From the NCBI GenBank assembly GCA_024224995.1, contig JAAENB010000237.1, positions 1 to 34,502 of the forward strand: a DNA stretch of 34,502 nucleotides, in the 5' to 3' direction. Positions 1 to 7,910 of this stretch are shown in pieces (positions within the stretch are counted from its first letter, which is position 1; every line of letters begins with the position of its first letter). The notes under the pieces are model-generated. The model saw only the letters and a list, made by a program, of their open reading frames with translations. It did not search any database and had not been told where the DNA came from. Origin of the DNA: a bacterium (GTDB lineage: Bacteria; Spirochaetota; UBA4802; UBA5550). Both the position numbers and the translations under genes were made by a program.

Positions 1-170
1 AAAAAGGGAAATACAAGATCGGTTGGTGTTAGTCCATGCCACTTCGCGTGCTTGAGCGGCGCGTATACATCATTCCATGAGCCGGGATTATTTACCAGGA
101 TCATACCGGCAATGGTAATTCCCCTGAAAATATCGAGAGAAATGAGCCGTGAACCTGTTGTTGTATTCAT
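1..170 (-). CDS. HGSNAT/DUF5009-like membrane acyltransferase, N-terminal part
   Basis: The first 56 codons of a gene that runs off the left edge. The reading begins with ATG at 170 and is open to position 1. It contains [20 protein letters not shown], then NNPGSW near residues 27-32 and [13 protein letters not shown] near 45-57. These are hallmark blocks of the heparan-alpha-glucosaminide N-acetyltransferase-like family (DUF5009/DUF1624): a first membrane helix followed by the periplasmic [13 protein letters not shown] segment. Bacterial members are multi-spanning membrane proteins, probably acetylating exported sugars. The substrate here cannot be told. A weak AGG lies about 7 bases before the start. 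The family assignment is strong although only the N-terminus is seen. Confidence 0.85.
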   Translation of the reverse strand, partial: MNTTTGSRLISLDIFRGITIAGMILVNNPGSWNDVYAPLKHAKWHGLTPTDLVFPF

Positions 171-602
171 ATAATTGCCTGCCCGTCCTTTACCGGAATG
201 CCCGCTCCTTTCTTGAAAGGCAAAGAGTGCAAGTCCCTGAAAGATGCCGTATTCAGCAAATTATGCTCAATAAATCATCAAGCGTCAACTAAAACCGGGA
301 AAAAAGTCAAAAAATCATTGCAAGAAGGTGCGGAGAATGAAGATAATAATGATAATAAATTTTACTATTGGAAAAAAATAACCGGAGAAAGGTTTACTTC
401 AGTAAAAAGCATATTTCCACCTGGTGAAAATTTATCACCCCGATAAACATGCTCATAAAAATCTTGAAGTTTTTTTGTAAGAGATAGATTTATACTCTTC
501 CTCTAAATAAAAAAATTGACAACGGTAAAAAAAAGAGGTAATATCGAGCATCTTATTCAGCAGGGAATGCTGTAGAAATTAAATATTGGAGGCCTGGCAG
601 AG
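171..602. other. intergenic region, no convincing gene
   Basis: Spacer between the divergent acyltransferase and PAS genes. An 82-codon open frame at 198-446 has a Lys/Asn-rich, featureless product and no ribosome binding site, so it is not called. The right end carries the promoter listed separately. Confidence 0.5.
516..544 (+). promoter_or_regulatory. sigma70-type promoter for the PAS gene
   Basis: TTGACA at 516-521 and TAATAT at 539-544 are separated by 17 bases, close to consensus. The gene starts about 58 bases downstream, with a GGAGG at 588-592 before its ATG. Confidence 0.65.
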
Positions 603-1040
603 ATGGAAGAACTAATGAGTAAATCAAAAGAAGAACTGGTAAAGGAAATACTTGAATTGCGTGAAGCGCTTTCCAAAGATGAAGGCATTATCGATAGTAT
701 AATTGAAGGGTTGGGGATTACCGACGCTACAGGAAATATTATTCAAGTAAATAGTTCGTTAATCAAAATGTTCGGTTTTGATTCTTCTGATGAAATGCTT
801 GGAAAATCCGTTACCAGCTTTATTGCGGAGAAAAATATTGAAAGTACAATGGAGGGATTTAAAAAATGTCTTACAAACGGGATCGCGACTAATTTCCAGT
901 TTAGCGCAGTAAAAAAAGACGGCAGCCCATTTACCTGTTTGCTCAATGCTGCTGTCCTCAAGGGAAAGAATAATGAGTTAATTGGAGTACTGACAACGCT
1001 GATAGATATTACCGAGCACACGGAGGCAGAAGAACGGTAA
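603..1040 (+). CDS. stand-alone PAS-domain protein
   Basis: A 145-residue soluble protein. Residues 1-28 form a short Glu/Lys-rich helix, probably a coiled coil, and residues 30-142 form one PAS domain. Visible PAS features are GLGITDATGNIIQVNSS, MFGF, the MLGKSV turn, KDGSPF and the closing ITEHTEAEER. In sensor kinases and GGDEF proteins the D-I-T-E motif leads straight into an effector domain, but here the frame stops just after it. The protein is therefore either a free sensory or partner subunit or the remains of a larger sensor. The ATG at 603 lies 10 bases after GGAGG; a second ATG at 615 is possible. The ligand cannot be inferred. Confidence 0.75.
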   Translation: MEELMSKSKEELVKEILELREALSKDEGIIDSIIEGLGITDATGNIIQVNSSLIKMFGFDSSDEMLGKSVTSFIAEKNIESTMEGFKKCLTNGIATNFQFSAVKKDGSPFTCLLNAAVLKGKNNELIGVLTTLIDITEHTEAEER

Positions 1041-1173
1041 ACGGCCGCTACATGAAATCATTTGGGGTCTTTCCTAAATGTTGGGAAATATAGATAAAAA
1101 AATTATATTGTTGTAGAAATTCCACCCCCGGTTCTTAAAATAGTTTCTTGCGGGAGAATATAAAGGAACCAGG

Positions 1174-1284
1174 ATGGAATTAAAAATACTGACTCAATTA
1201 TTAGGACTTACGAATTGTATTGTAAAGGATATTTCAGTTATAGGGAAAAAAATTATAATGGAAATTGAACGATTGGGATATTGA
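1174..1284 (+). pseudogene. possible ISL3-type transposase N-terminal stub
   Basis: A 36-codon frame starts at ATG 1174 just after an AGG and reads MELKILTQLLGL, then a VKDI...IIMEIE strand pattern. This resembles the start of ISL3-family transposases (LLGL...VxxVexxxxxIxIEVE), which is normally followed by a CxxC zinc ribbon. Here a stop comes first, so any function is lost. The match is a pattern impression over about 30 residues and could be chance. Confidence 0.3.
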
Positions 1285-1506
1285 TTTTTAAGAGCGCGGA
1301 CTATACAATCCCCCGAAGTTCAGCCAATATAACCATATCCCGGAAGAAGTGAAGAAGAGCTCTGCCCGGGAAACAGCTTTTTTTGATTGGAAGGACCAGA
1401 CATAACATGCTGGCGATGATAGTCTTTTTTTTAAATAATATGAGTGGTAATTCATAATAAGTGCAGACAGTGATTACAGAAAGAATAACAACGGATAAAA
1501 TTTTTA

Positions 1507-1534
1507 TTGAATAAATCAGAATAAACTATATACT
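1507..1534 (+). promoter_or_regulatory. possible promoter for the patatin gene
   Basis: TTGAAT at 1507-1512 and TATACT at 1529-1534 with a 16-base spacer, about 55 bases before the gene start. Moderate match in an AT-rich stretch. Confidence 0.4.
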
Positions 1535-1589
1535 TATTATTAGTCTGGAGGACGTATATTTACGAAAAAGTCTGTTTGCAGGGAGAAAA

Positions 1590-3845
1590 ATGAAGCAGGA
1601 TAATCTTTTTTCACACGACGATTTGCCGGCTCTTTTACACGGCACAAATCTTTTTGAAAATTTCAGCCCGGAAAGTGTACAGGGAATGGCTGCGAAGATG
1701 GAAGGTGTTGCCCTGGAAGCGGGAGAAAGCCTTTTGCGCAGGGGAGATCCGGGGACTGCTCTCTATATTGTTATCAAGGGCCGCCTCAAGGCTTTTATTT
1801 TTCAAGAGAACGGAGAGGAACGGCTCCTGGAAGAAATAAGCCCTGGTATGACCATTGGTATAATGCAGGTTCTGGAAGGAGGAAATTACAGGGCTAATAT
1901 ATCGGCGCTGAACGAAACGGAGCTGCTTAAATTAAACAAAAAAGATTTTGTAGAGCTCGTGAATAAGTTCCCTGAAATGATAGAGCTCATGGCGAAGATC
2001 GTGCTGCAGCGGCTGAAAAACAACCGGGTAAGGGCTGCCCTTTCCAGGTATTTGGGACCAATAGACCAGGAACAGTTCAGGGAGATTCAAGCTCAATTGG
2101 AGTGGATAACCCTGCAGCGGGGAGAAACCCTTTATCGACAGGGAGACCGGCCCGGTGGAGTCTATATTGTCATAAGCGGCCGTCTAAAAAGCTTTATCGA
2201 AGATGACGATGGCAAGCCATCTTTTGAAGTTGAGATTAAAAGCGGGGAGTTTGCCGGGGAGATGGAAACATACCTGGAAAAGGAACGGAAAACAAACGTC
2301 TATGCAGCTCGTGAAAGTTACCTGGTTAAAATTTCCAGGGACGCTCTTTTAAACTTAATCGAACAATACCCCGGGTCAATGAAAAAAGTTGCCGATATTC
2401 TTATGCGCCGCCAGGAAGATATTATCGATACTGTCAGGAAACATAAAGAGTTCCGGGGGAAAAATAATACCCTGAAAAATATAACAGTCATGTCGGATAA
2501 TCCTGATGTGCCTCTTGAAGAGTTTGCGACCAGGCTGGTTTCCGCTCTTTCTTTTTTTGGTTCCACCCTTCATTTAAGCAGTGAGCGCCTGGAGGCACTG
2601 ATGGGATCACCGGGAATTGCCCAGACTCCCGACAGTATCAGGGTAAACTCCTTGCTGGCAGAAATAGAAAATGAATATGATTATATCGTGTATGAGGCGG
2701 ATGTTACCCTGTCACCCTGGACCAGGAGATCCATTCACCATGCGGACCGGGTTCTGGTAACGGCCTGGTTCGGAAGCGATCATGCCAGGGGAACAATTGA
2801 AAAGGAACTGCTTTACCCGGAAGGGGGGATTGTAACACCGGAGCAGACCCTGGTGCTGCTCCACCCCGACGGCAGCCGTGATCCCGTAGGAACAAAGCAA
2901 TGGCTGGCAGAGCGCCGGGTTGAAATGCATCACCATATCCGCTGGGACAATGATGGCGATATCCGGCGGTTGAGCCGCTTCCTGGCCGGCCGGGCAATTG
3001 GCGTTGCTCTGAGCGGAGGCGGCGCGCGCGGTTTTGCCCATGGCGGAGTGCTGCGGGCCTTTACGGAAGCAGGCATTCCAGTTGATATGATCGGCGGTGT
3101 CAGTAGCGGGGCTATTGCCACATTGGCCCACGCTTACTGCTGGTCTTATGAAAAATTTATTGATTTCAGCAAAAAAGAATTTATCGAAACAAAACTTTCA
3201 AAGGAATTCACGCTCCCTATTATGTCCCTGCTCAGAGGCCGCCTGCTGGAAAGAGCTATAAAAAAAGCCTGTGGTGACCGTTGTATTGAAGATCTCTGGA
3301 TCAATTGCTTTTGTCTTTCCTGCAATCTTACTACTACGGAAATGATCGTATACAGAGATGGTATGGCCCGAAAGGCTCTTCGGGCCACTATGGCCATGCC
3401 CGTAGTTCTGGAACCGGTGATTGAGAATAATAATATCCTGGTCGATGGCGGAGTGCTGAATAATCTTCCCGGGGATATTATGCGGGATTTCTGCCCTGGG
3501 CTTCTGGCCGCGCTGGACGTGAGCATTGACGATAATTTTGTTTATAAAGAAAAAAGCCTGCCCTCGCCCTGGCGGGTTCTTCTCAGCAGGCTTGTTCCGT
3601 TTATGAAAAAAATAGAGGTGCCAACCATCGCAGATGTGCTGACACGATCTATCTCCATCAGCAGTATATCAAAAATACGGATGGTAAAAAATGATGCCGA
3701 TATATATTTTAATCCCCCGGTGGAACATTTTAATCACCTGAACCCGAGCTATGCGGAAGAAATAGCGGAAGCGGGCTATCTCTATGCCCGGGAAAAAGCC
3801 CTGGAGTGGAAAAAAGAGCTGGTTTCCAGGGGAGTCCTTCCCTGA
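1590..3845 (+). CDS. patatin-like (NTE-type) phospholipase/esterase with two cNMP-binding domains
   Basis: A 751-residue protein built like neuropathy-target-esterase homologues. A first cyclic-nucleotide-binding fold spans about residues 17-135 (RRGDPGTALYIVIKGRLKAF) and a second about 153-270 (RQGDRPGGVYIVISGRLKSF). A linker region to about 465 precedes the patatin domain at about 466-640. The patatin motifs are complete: the oxyanion loop SGGGARG at 475-481, GVSSG with nucleophile Ser505, and DGG with catalytic Asp619. The family hydrolyses lysophospholipids or membrane phospholipids by a Ser-Asp dyad, and the cNMP domains are expected to regulate it or place it on the membrane. The ATG follows GGGAG. 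It is monocistronic between debris regions. Codon use in the middle is more GC-rich than its neighbours. Confidence 0.92.
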   Translation: MKQDNLFSHDDLPALLHGTNLFENFSPESVQGMAAKMEGVALEAGESLLRRGDPGTALYIVIKGRLKAFIFQENGEERLLEEISPGMTIGIMQVLEGGNYRANISALNETELLKLNKKDFVELVNKFPEMIELMAKIVLQRLKNNRVRAALSRYLGPIDQEQFREIQAQLEWITLQRGETLYRQGDRPGGVYIVISGRLKSFIEDDDGKPSFEVEIKSGEFAGEMETYLEKERKTNVYAARESYLVKISRDALLNLIEQYPGSMKKVADILMRRQEDIIDTVRKHKEFRGKNNTLKNITVMSDNPDVPLEEFATRLVSALSFFGSTLHLSSERLEALMGSPGIAQTPDSIRVNSLLAEIENEYDYIVYEADVTLSPWTRRSIHHADRVLVTAWFGSDHARGTIEKELLYPEGGIVTPEQTLVLLHPDGSRDPVGTKQWLAERRVEMHHHIRWDNDGDIRRLSRFLAGRAIGVALSGGGARGFAHGGVLRAFTEAGIPVDMIGGVSSGAIATLAHAYCWSYEKFIDFSKKEFIETKLSKEFTLPIMSLLRGRLLERAIKKACGDRCIEDLWINCFCLSCNLTTTEMIVYRDGMARKALRATMAMPVVLEPVIENNNILVDGGVLNNLPGDIMRDFCPGLLAALDVSIDDNFVYKEKSLPSPWRVLLSRLVPFMKKIEVPTIADVLTRSISISSISKIRMVKNDADIYFNPPVEHFNHLNPSYAEEIAEAGYLYAREKALEWKKELVSRGVLP

Positions 3846-3964
3846 ACGCTGCCGGGCTGTTGAGCCCTCACCCCTGCCTCCGGCATTCCCTACATAACAT
3901 ACCAGGAGATGATGGCCTAATAAGAAGCAGGATACTAAAAAACTTAAATCTCTTCATGGACAAT

Positions 3965-4792
3965 TTAAATAAATAAAGAATATTTGATTTGAATGATATA
4001 CAGCAACCCAAAAAAGGGTAAATAGATGCTAAAATATGCAAGAATAAATTTCTGTTTCAATAATGAGAGCGCCAATAAGAATAATGAAACACCTCCCAGG
4101 AGGTAATAACCGTTAAAAATAATAATAAACAATAAAACAAAAAGCATAATAACTACCATTGAGTACACCGTAGCAGGAACACCTAATGAACCGGCGGTTT
4201 GCAATTTGCCTGATTTTTGATCCGCTTCATAATCAACACAACTGCTGAACATTTCAAACAAGATGGCGCACAAAACCCAGATCAGCAATGAATCCCATTG
4301 CAAATGAAAATGGGAAGGATTGACAATATAACAAATATAAATGGGCAGTGACCAGGCAAAAGCGTTTCCTAAAAGATCAAAGGGAAAGCCGCTTGAACTC
4401 CAGGGCTTTGTTCCTAAAAAACCATTATAGACAATATTAAAAAGGGCCAGCAATAAAAAGTAAATAAGAGTATCCGGTATGGAGAAAGAAACAATCATCC
4501 ATATAAAAAATGGGATTTGTATCAAGATGCTAAGTTTAACAAATAATTTTAATTGCTCTTTAGGCGTGATTGGCCGTTTTTTCCTGCTTTCGGGAACAAC
4601 GATATCCATTTCATAATCAGCATAATCATTAACTCCCATAACCAGAAAATTCCATGGAAATGAGCAATAGAAAAGACCGATCCAGAAAGAGTATGTTGAA
4701 AAAATATCAGTGCTCTTAATCATTATGAAATAGGCAAGAATGCTGCAAATCCATAAAAAGGGCCGTGATACTATAACAATTTGCTTGATCAT
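3965..4792 (-). CDS. UbiA-family prenyltransferase (paralogue 1)
   Basis: A 275-residue, very hydrophobic protein with about eight membrane segments. The first Asp-rich site is NDYADYEMDIVVPESRK (about 55-71), matching UbiA NDxxDxxxD. The second is the loop DYEADQKSGKLQT (about 188-200). The opening VSRPFLWI and the FWIGLFY...FPWNFLVMGVND block resemble the lycopene elongase/CrtEb-like branch of UbiA more than UbiA or MenA themselves. UbiA enzymes use Mg-bound prenyl diphosphate to prenylate a lipid or aromatic acceptor in the membrane. The acceptor is not evident. It is a paralogue of the gene at 5279-6109, separated from it by 486 bases of debris. The ATG follows a GAGAG. Confidence 0.82.
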   Translation of the reverse strand: MIKQIVIVSRPFLWICSILAYFIMIKSTDIFSTYSFWIGLFYCSFPWNFLVMGVNDYADYEMDIVVPESRKKRPITPKEQLKLFVKLSILIQIPFFIWMIVSFSIPDTLIYFLLLALFNIVYNGFLGTKPWSSSGFPFDLLGNAFAWSLPIYICYIVNPSHFHLQWDSLLIWVLCAILFEMFSSCVDYEADQKSGKLQTAGSLGVPATVYSMVVIMLFVLLFIIIFNGYYLLGGVSLFLLALSLLKQKFILAYFSIYLPFFGLLYIIQIKYSLFI

Positions 4793-4875
4793 TTAAACTC
4801 TCTCTGTTTATAATAATTTGTTTTTAATTCTAACCTTTCCTTATACATTTTTCAACTCTTTTTCTCATGTCCGGA

Positions 4876-4951
4876 AAATAAAAAACGGCTATCTTGTTGT
4901 CACCACAAAAAACAATTCACGGGGATAAAGACGCGTATTTACACGCCTCTT
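4876..4951 (+). pseudogene. inverted fragment of the CFA-like methyltransferase gene
   Basis: On the plus strand this stretch closely matches the minus-strand coding sequence at 7208-7290 of the methyltransferase gene. Shared blocks include AACGGCTATCTTGTT, ACAAAAAACAATTCAC and AAAGACGCGTATTTACACGC. It has a deletion of about 8 bases in the middle and a few substitutions. The frame reads KNGYLVVTTKNNS and then stops. It is therefore a dead scrap of the same gene, or of a lost paralogue, lying in opposite orientation. Confidence 0.85.
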
Positions 4952-5093
4952 TGATCGAACCCGCTGAGGCAGCAACTTTATCGAACAATTTTACAATCTA
5001 TGGGAATTGAATCAAACAATTATAATGTGCAGTCGAAAATGATGTTGTATTTTTTATAAATTACTGTGTTTTTCTTTTGGATATGAAAATATA

Positions 5094-5222
5094 TCATTCG
5101 ATCATGTCTATTGTTGAGTACATTCCTCCAAAATGTATCCGGGTTTTAATGTAATCTTCTACAGACTCATACGACCGTGGTTCAAAAGTATGATCCAGGT
5201 AGATCCAATGAATGAAAAAACA
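5094..5222 (-). pseudogene. C-terminal remnant of an unrecognised gene
   Basis: An open stretch of 42 codons without a start codon, bounded upstream by a stop at 5225-5223. It reads like real protein: FIHWIYLDHTFEPRSYESVE, then DYIKTRIHFGGMYSTIDMIE and a stop. I do not recognise the family. Its composition and its place in a debris region suggest the tail of a broken gene. Confidence 0.3.
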
Positions 5223-5278
5223 TTATGTATTCAGGTATGGAAACTTCACCCTATGGCCGGAAGACCGATATATTCCGA

Positions 5279-6109
5279 CTATCCCCACACCTTGTCAACG
5301 GTAATATAGAGTATAAACAAAACGGACAAAAGCCTTCCCATCCACCGGAGCGACAGGTATTTCAAAAAAACAACAGCAATAACAAAGAAATTTAATGCGC
5401 TCACTAGAAAATAATTATCAATAATTAAAATATATAAATATACGGCAGCAACGCTTGCATAGATCAATGCCAGGGTTACCGGTTTTCCCAGTGTTCCGCA
5501 TGTTTGCATTTTGTTGGCTTTTATATCTATTTCATAATCATCGTAGGAGTGTATCATCTGGAATGCCGCCACGAGCACTCCCCATATAATTAATAGTTTG
5601 GGAGAAAAAGTGATAAAGGCCCCGTTGATTATATAGGCTATATATACGGGAAGCATCCATGCCATCATATTTGCAAGTATATCATAGGGAAAACCCTTCC
5701 CGCTAAAGGCCTTTATATTGCCAATATAGCCATTATAAAGAGCATTATAGGCAAAGAACAATACAAAATAAATTGTCACATGCAAGGGGTCGCCTATTAT
5801 ATAAAACCATACGATAAAAGGTATGTGAATAATGTGGCACCAAACAAGATATTTCTTTAGTTCCTCTTTTGAGACCACAGGGCGCCATCCCCTGTCAGCG
5901 TTTTTTATATCTTCGTCATAATCGGCATAATCATTATAAGCCAGGATCACAAAACTCCAGGGAAATGTTAAATAAAAAAACGCAATCCAGAAATTATAGG
6001 TCTGCAATACTTCCCAATTATGGATCAGCATCATATAAGGAATTATAGCCCCGATATACGATACGGGTCTTGAAACTTTTACCATGTTTAAGATGTTAAT
6101 TTTTTTCAC
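5279..6109 (-). CDS. UbiA-family prenyltransferase (paralogue 2)
   Basis: A 276-residue multi-spanning membrane protein, colinear with the paralogue at 3965-4792. The first Asp-rich motif is NDYADYDEDIKNADRG (about 60-75). The second is DDYEIDIKANKMQT (about 190-203), followed by CGTLGKPVTL. It should transfer a prenyl group to an unknown acceptor in the inner membrane. The start is a GTG at 6109-6107, chosen because AAGGAG sits 5 bases upstream. It begins 23 bases after the stop of the methyltransferase gene, so the two are probably co-transcribed and may modify the same lipid or pigment. The relation to lycopene-elongase-type UbiA proteins is inferred from the SRP...NDYADYxxD pattern. Confidence 0.83.
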   Translation of the reverse strand: MKKINILNMVKVSRPVSYIGAIIPYMMLIHNWEVLQTYNFWIAFFYLTFPWSFVILAYNDYADYDEDIKNADRGWRPVVSKEELKKYLVWCHIIHIPFIVWFYIIGDPLHVTIYFVLFFAYNALYNGYIGNIKAFSGKGFPYDILANMMAWMLPVYIAYIINGAFITFSPKLLIIWGVLVAAFQMIHSYDDYEIDIKANKMQTCGTLGKPVTLALIYASVAAVYLYILIIDNYFLVSALNFFVIAVVFLKYLSLRWMGRLLSVLFILYITVDKVWG

Positions 6110-6132
6110 GCATACTCCTTCCCTGCGGGATT

Positions 6133-7437
6133 TTACAGTATTGTATTTGTTAGTGGAGAACCATAGGGCTGCTTTTCAAAAACCATATGGACAAGAGTTG
6201 TTCCCGTTTCCATTGAAGCGGAGCCCATAGACCAGGCGTATTCAAAAGCCCTGAACTGCCGTTCGCTGTATTTCTCCAGCACATCTTTTTTATGGCTTCT
6301 TAAATTTTTAAGCCATTCTTTCCCGGTCCTTGCGTAGTGCATGCCAAAGGTCTCGGAATGAACAACCCGCAATTCACCGGTATTCATAGCAGCGCCCGTA
6401 AGGTCTCCGTGAGTTACGGCGTCAGCGTTGGGCATGACCAATGCCGGGAATGTGGGGAATTTTTGAGCTCCTTCGAGGAAAAAGATTTTATCGTTATACA
6501 TCATGGTATGTATTAATAAACGCCCGCCGGGCTTTAAGCGGTCCGTTAATGTTTGAATATATTCGTTAATAAACCGTCTTCCCACATGGGTTACCATTCC
6601 CACGCTAATGACCCGGTCATACTCCCCTTCCACTTCCCGGTAATCGGCATATTCAAAAGTGCAGCCGGGGAAATTCTCTTGCGCGAATGCAACCTGTTCC
6701 CGGGCAAGGGCTATCCCTTTTACCTCTGCCCCGTATGTTTTATGAATATGGTCGGCAAGCTGTCCCCAGCCGCAGCCCACTTCCAGAACTGTATGTGATT
6801 TTTCCACTTTTAATTTTTTTGCAACCAGTTCCATTTTATAGTCCTGTGCTTCAAGATAGGTGGCTTCCGGGTGGGGCCATATGGCACAGGAATACTGCAT
6901 GCTTGGCCCCAGCATCCATTCATGGAAATCATTTCCAATATTGTATGTTAATCCAACAAGGTCTTTGTTGTTGGTAATCGTATTCTCTATCCTGTTATAC
7001 AAATACTGTCTCACTTTTCTCCCGTATGGAACCAATCTCAAACTCTTGTTTAATACGGGTTTGAATATCTCGCAATTTAGCATTATCACAAGCAGTACAT
7101 CATGGGGGCTTTCCGAATGCCATTTTTTATTTACATATCCCAGCCCCAGGAATAATTCCCCGCCAATGAGCATATCATAAAAGATGCTTTCATCATGCAC
7201 CTCCATAGAGGCGTGTAAATACGCGTCTTTGTCCCCAAAGCTATGTGAATTGTTTTTTGTGTTGATAACAAGATAGCCGTTCTTTATTTTTTTGAACTGC
7301 TTAAAAAGAAGGTTCCTGCTCAGGTTACGTTTAATCCAACTTATGCTTTTTTTGGTTTCAAGAGAATGAAGATGGTTCGTGATATTTCGCCCCTTTTCAT
7401 TGGTCGATTTAACGTTCTGGTCTATTGGCATTTGCAT
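6133..7437 (-). CDS. cyclopropane-fatty-acid-synthase-like SAM methyltransferase
   Basis: A 434-residue cytoplasmic enzyme. The N-terminal 140 residues resemble the CFA-synthase N-terminal region (DKDAYLHASMEVHDESIFYDMLIGGELFLGLGYV..., read here in parts). The central region has the CFA lead-in YNIGNDFHEWMLGPSMQYSC and the SAM-binding motif I VLEVGCGWGQLA near residues 217-228, then GIALAREQVAFA and the EYDRVISVGM...HVG segment. CFA-type enzymes methylate or cyclopropanate double bonds of lipid acyl chains, and some relatives act on other lipids. Coupling to a UbiA gene suggests a prenyl-lipid or quinone-like product rather than routine CFA formation, which is inference. ATG 7437 follows AAGGAG by about 8 bases. 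A scrap of this gene lies inverted at 4876-4951. Confidence 0.85.
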   Translation of the reverse strand: MQMPIDQNVKSTNEKGRNITNHLHSLETKKSISWIKRNLSRNLLFKQFKKIKNGYLVINTKNNSHSFGDKDAYLHASMEVHDESIFYDMLIGGELFLGLGYVNKKWHSESPHDVLLVIMLNCEIFKPVLNKSLRLVPYGRKVRQYLYNRIENTITNNKDLVGLTYNIGNDFHEWMLGPSMQYSCAIWPHPEATYLEAQDYKMELVAKKLKVEKSHTVLEVGCGWGQLADHIHKTYGAEVKGIALAREQVAFAQENFPGCTFEYADYREVEGEYDRVISVGMVTHVGRRFINEYIQTLTDRLKPGGRLLIHTMMYNDKIFFLEGAQKFPTFPALVMPNADAVTHGDLTGAAMNTGELRVVHSETFGMHYARTGKEWLKNLRSHKKDVLEKYSERQFRAFEYAWSMGSASMETGTTLVHMVFEKQPYGSPLTNTIL

Positions 7438-7550
7438 GGGCTTTCTCCTTCAAAAGATTATTATAGTATTATAGAAATCCAAATTTAACAGGAGCAAAAT
7501 AAAAAGACAAGAACTTTAGCAAAAAATCGGGAATTTTTTATTTGCTGAAC

Positions 7551-7796
7551 ATGAGAAAGAGAGTTGAAATGATAAATTTAAAGTCTGGCAACCGAAAAGG
7601 GCTTTTTGCCAGGGATGGATCTCCTTTAATAAGGAGTGATCAGTTTCCGATCAAACCGGAAGGGAGGAATTGGTGTACAATGGCATATATTGGAGAAGGC
7701 ACCATCTTGCTTTTTGGCGGCTACAACGGAAAGAAAAATTTAAATGATACATGGCTTTATACTGTCTCCAATCATACGTGGCTGAAATTTCAATAA
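7551..7796 (+). pseudogene. single kelch-repeat fragment
   Basis: An open frame of about 82 codons whose C-terminal half is one kelch motif: ILLFGGYNGKKNLNDTWLYT, followed by NHTWLKF. A functional kelch propeller needs several blades and usually an export signal. Here one blade is left with no signal, so it is probably the N-terminal scrap of a larger gene. The start is uncertain: TTG 7542, ATG 7551 or ATG 7569, the last with AGAGAG just upstream. Confidence 0.5.
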
Positions 7797-7910
7797 TTTT
7801 TAGAAAAGCCGCAGCAAAATAGGTACAAATTTGTCCCCACACTTTTTATTTTTAATCCTTTACAATATATTCCGGTTTAAGTTTATTTAAAAATTACCTG
7901 GAGATAGGGA

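Larger units (their letters stand above)
1041..1589. other. intergenic region with short open remnants
   Basis: About 550 bases without an intact gene. It holds a 36-codon stub at 1174-1284 resembling a transposase N-terminus, and an unrecognised open stretch around 1288-1405 ending in a protein tail PEEVKKSSARETAFFDWKDQ. A promoter for the patatin gene lies at the right end. The region reads as debris. Confidence 0.45.
4801..5278. other. debris region between the two UbiA genes
   Basis: About 480 bases with no intact gene. It contains an inverted scrap of the neighbouring methyltransferase gene (4876-4951) and a start-less open stretch (5094-5222). This suggests that a rearrangement or gene loss separated the two prenyltransferase genes. 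Confidence 0.6.

Noticed and set aside
198..446. 82-codon plus-strand frame
   Set aside because: No ribosome site, no family-like pattern, Lys/Asn-rich low-complexity product in a divergent intergenic region.
2704..3131. Long minus-strand frames opposite the patatin gene
   Set aside because: Products are Pro/Arg/Ala-rich shadows of a GC-richer stretch; the plus strand has complete patatin motifs.
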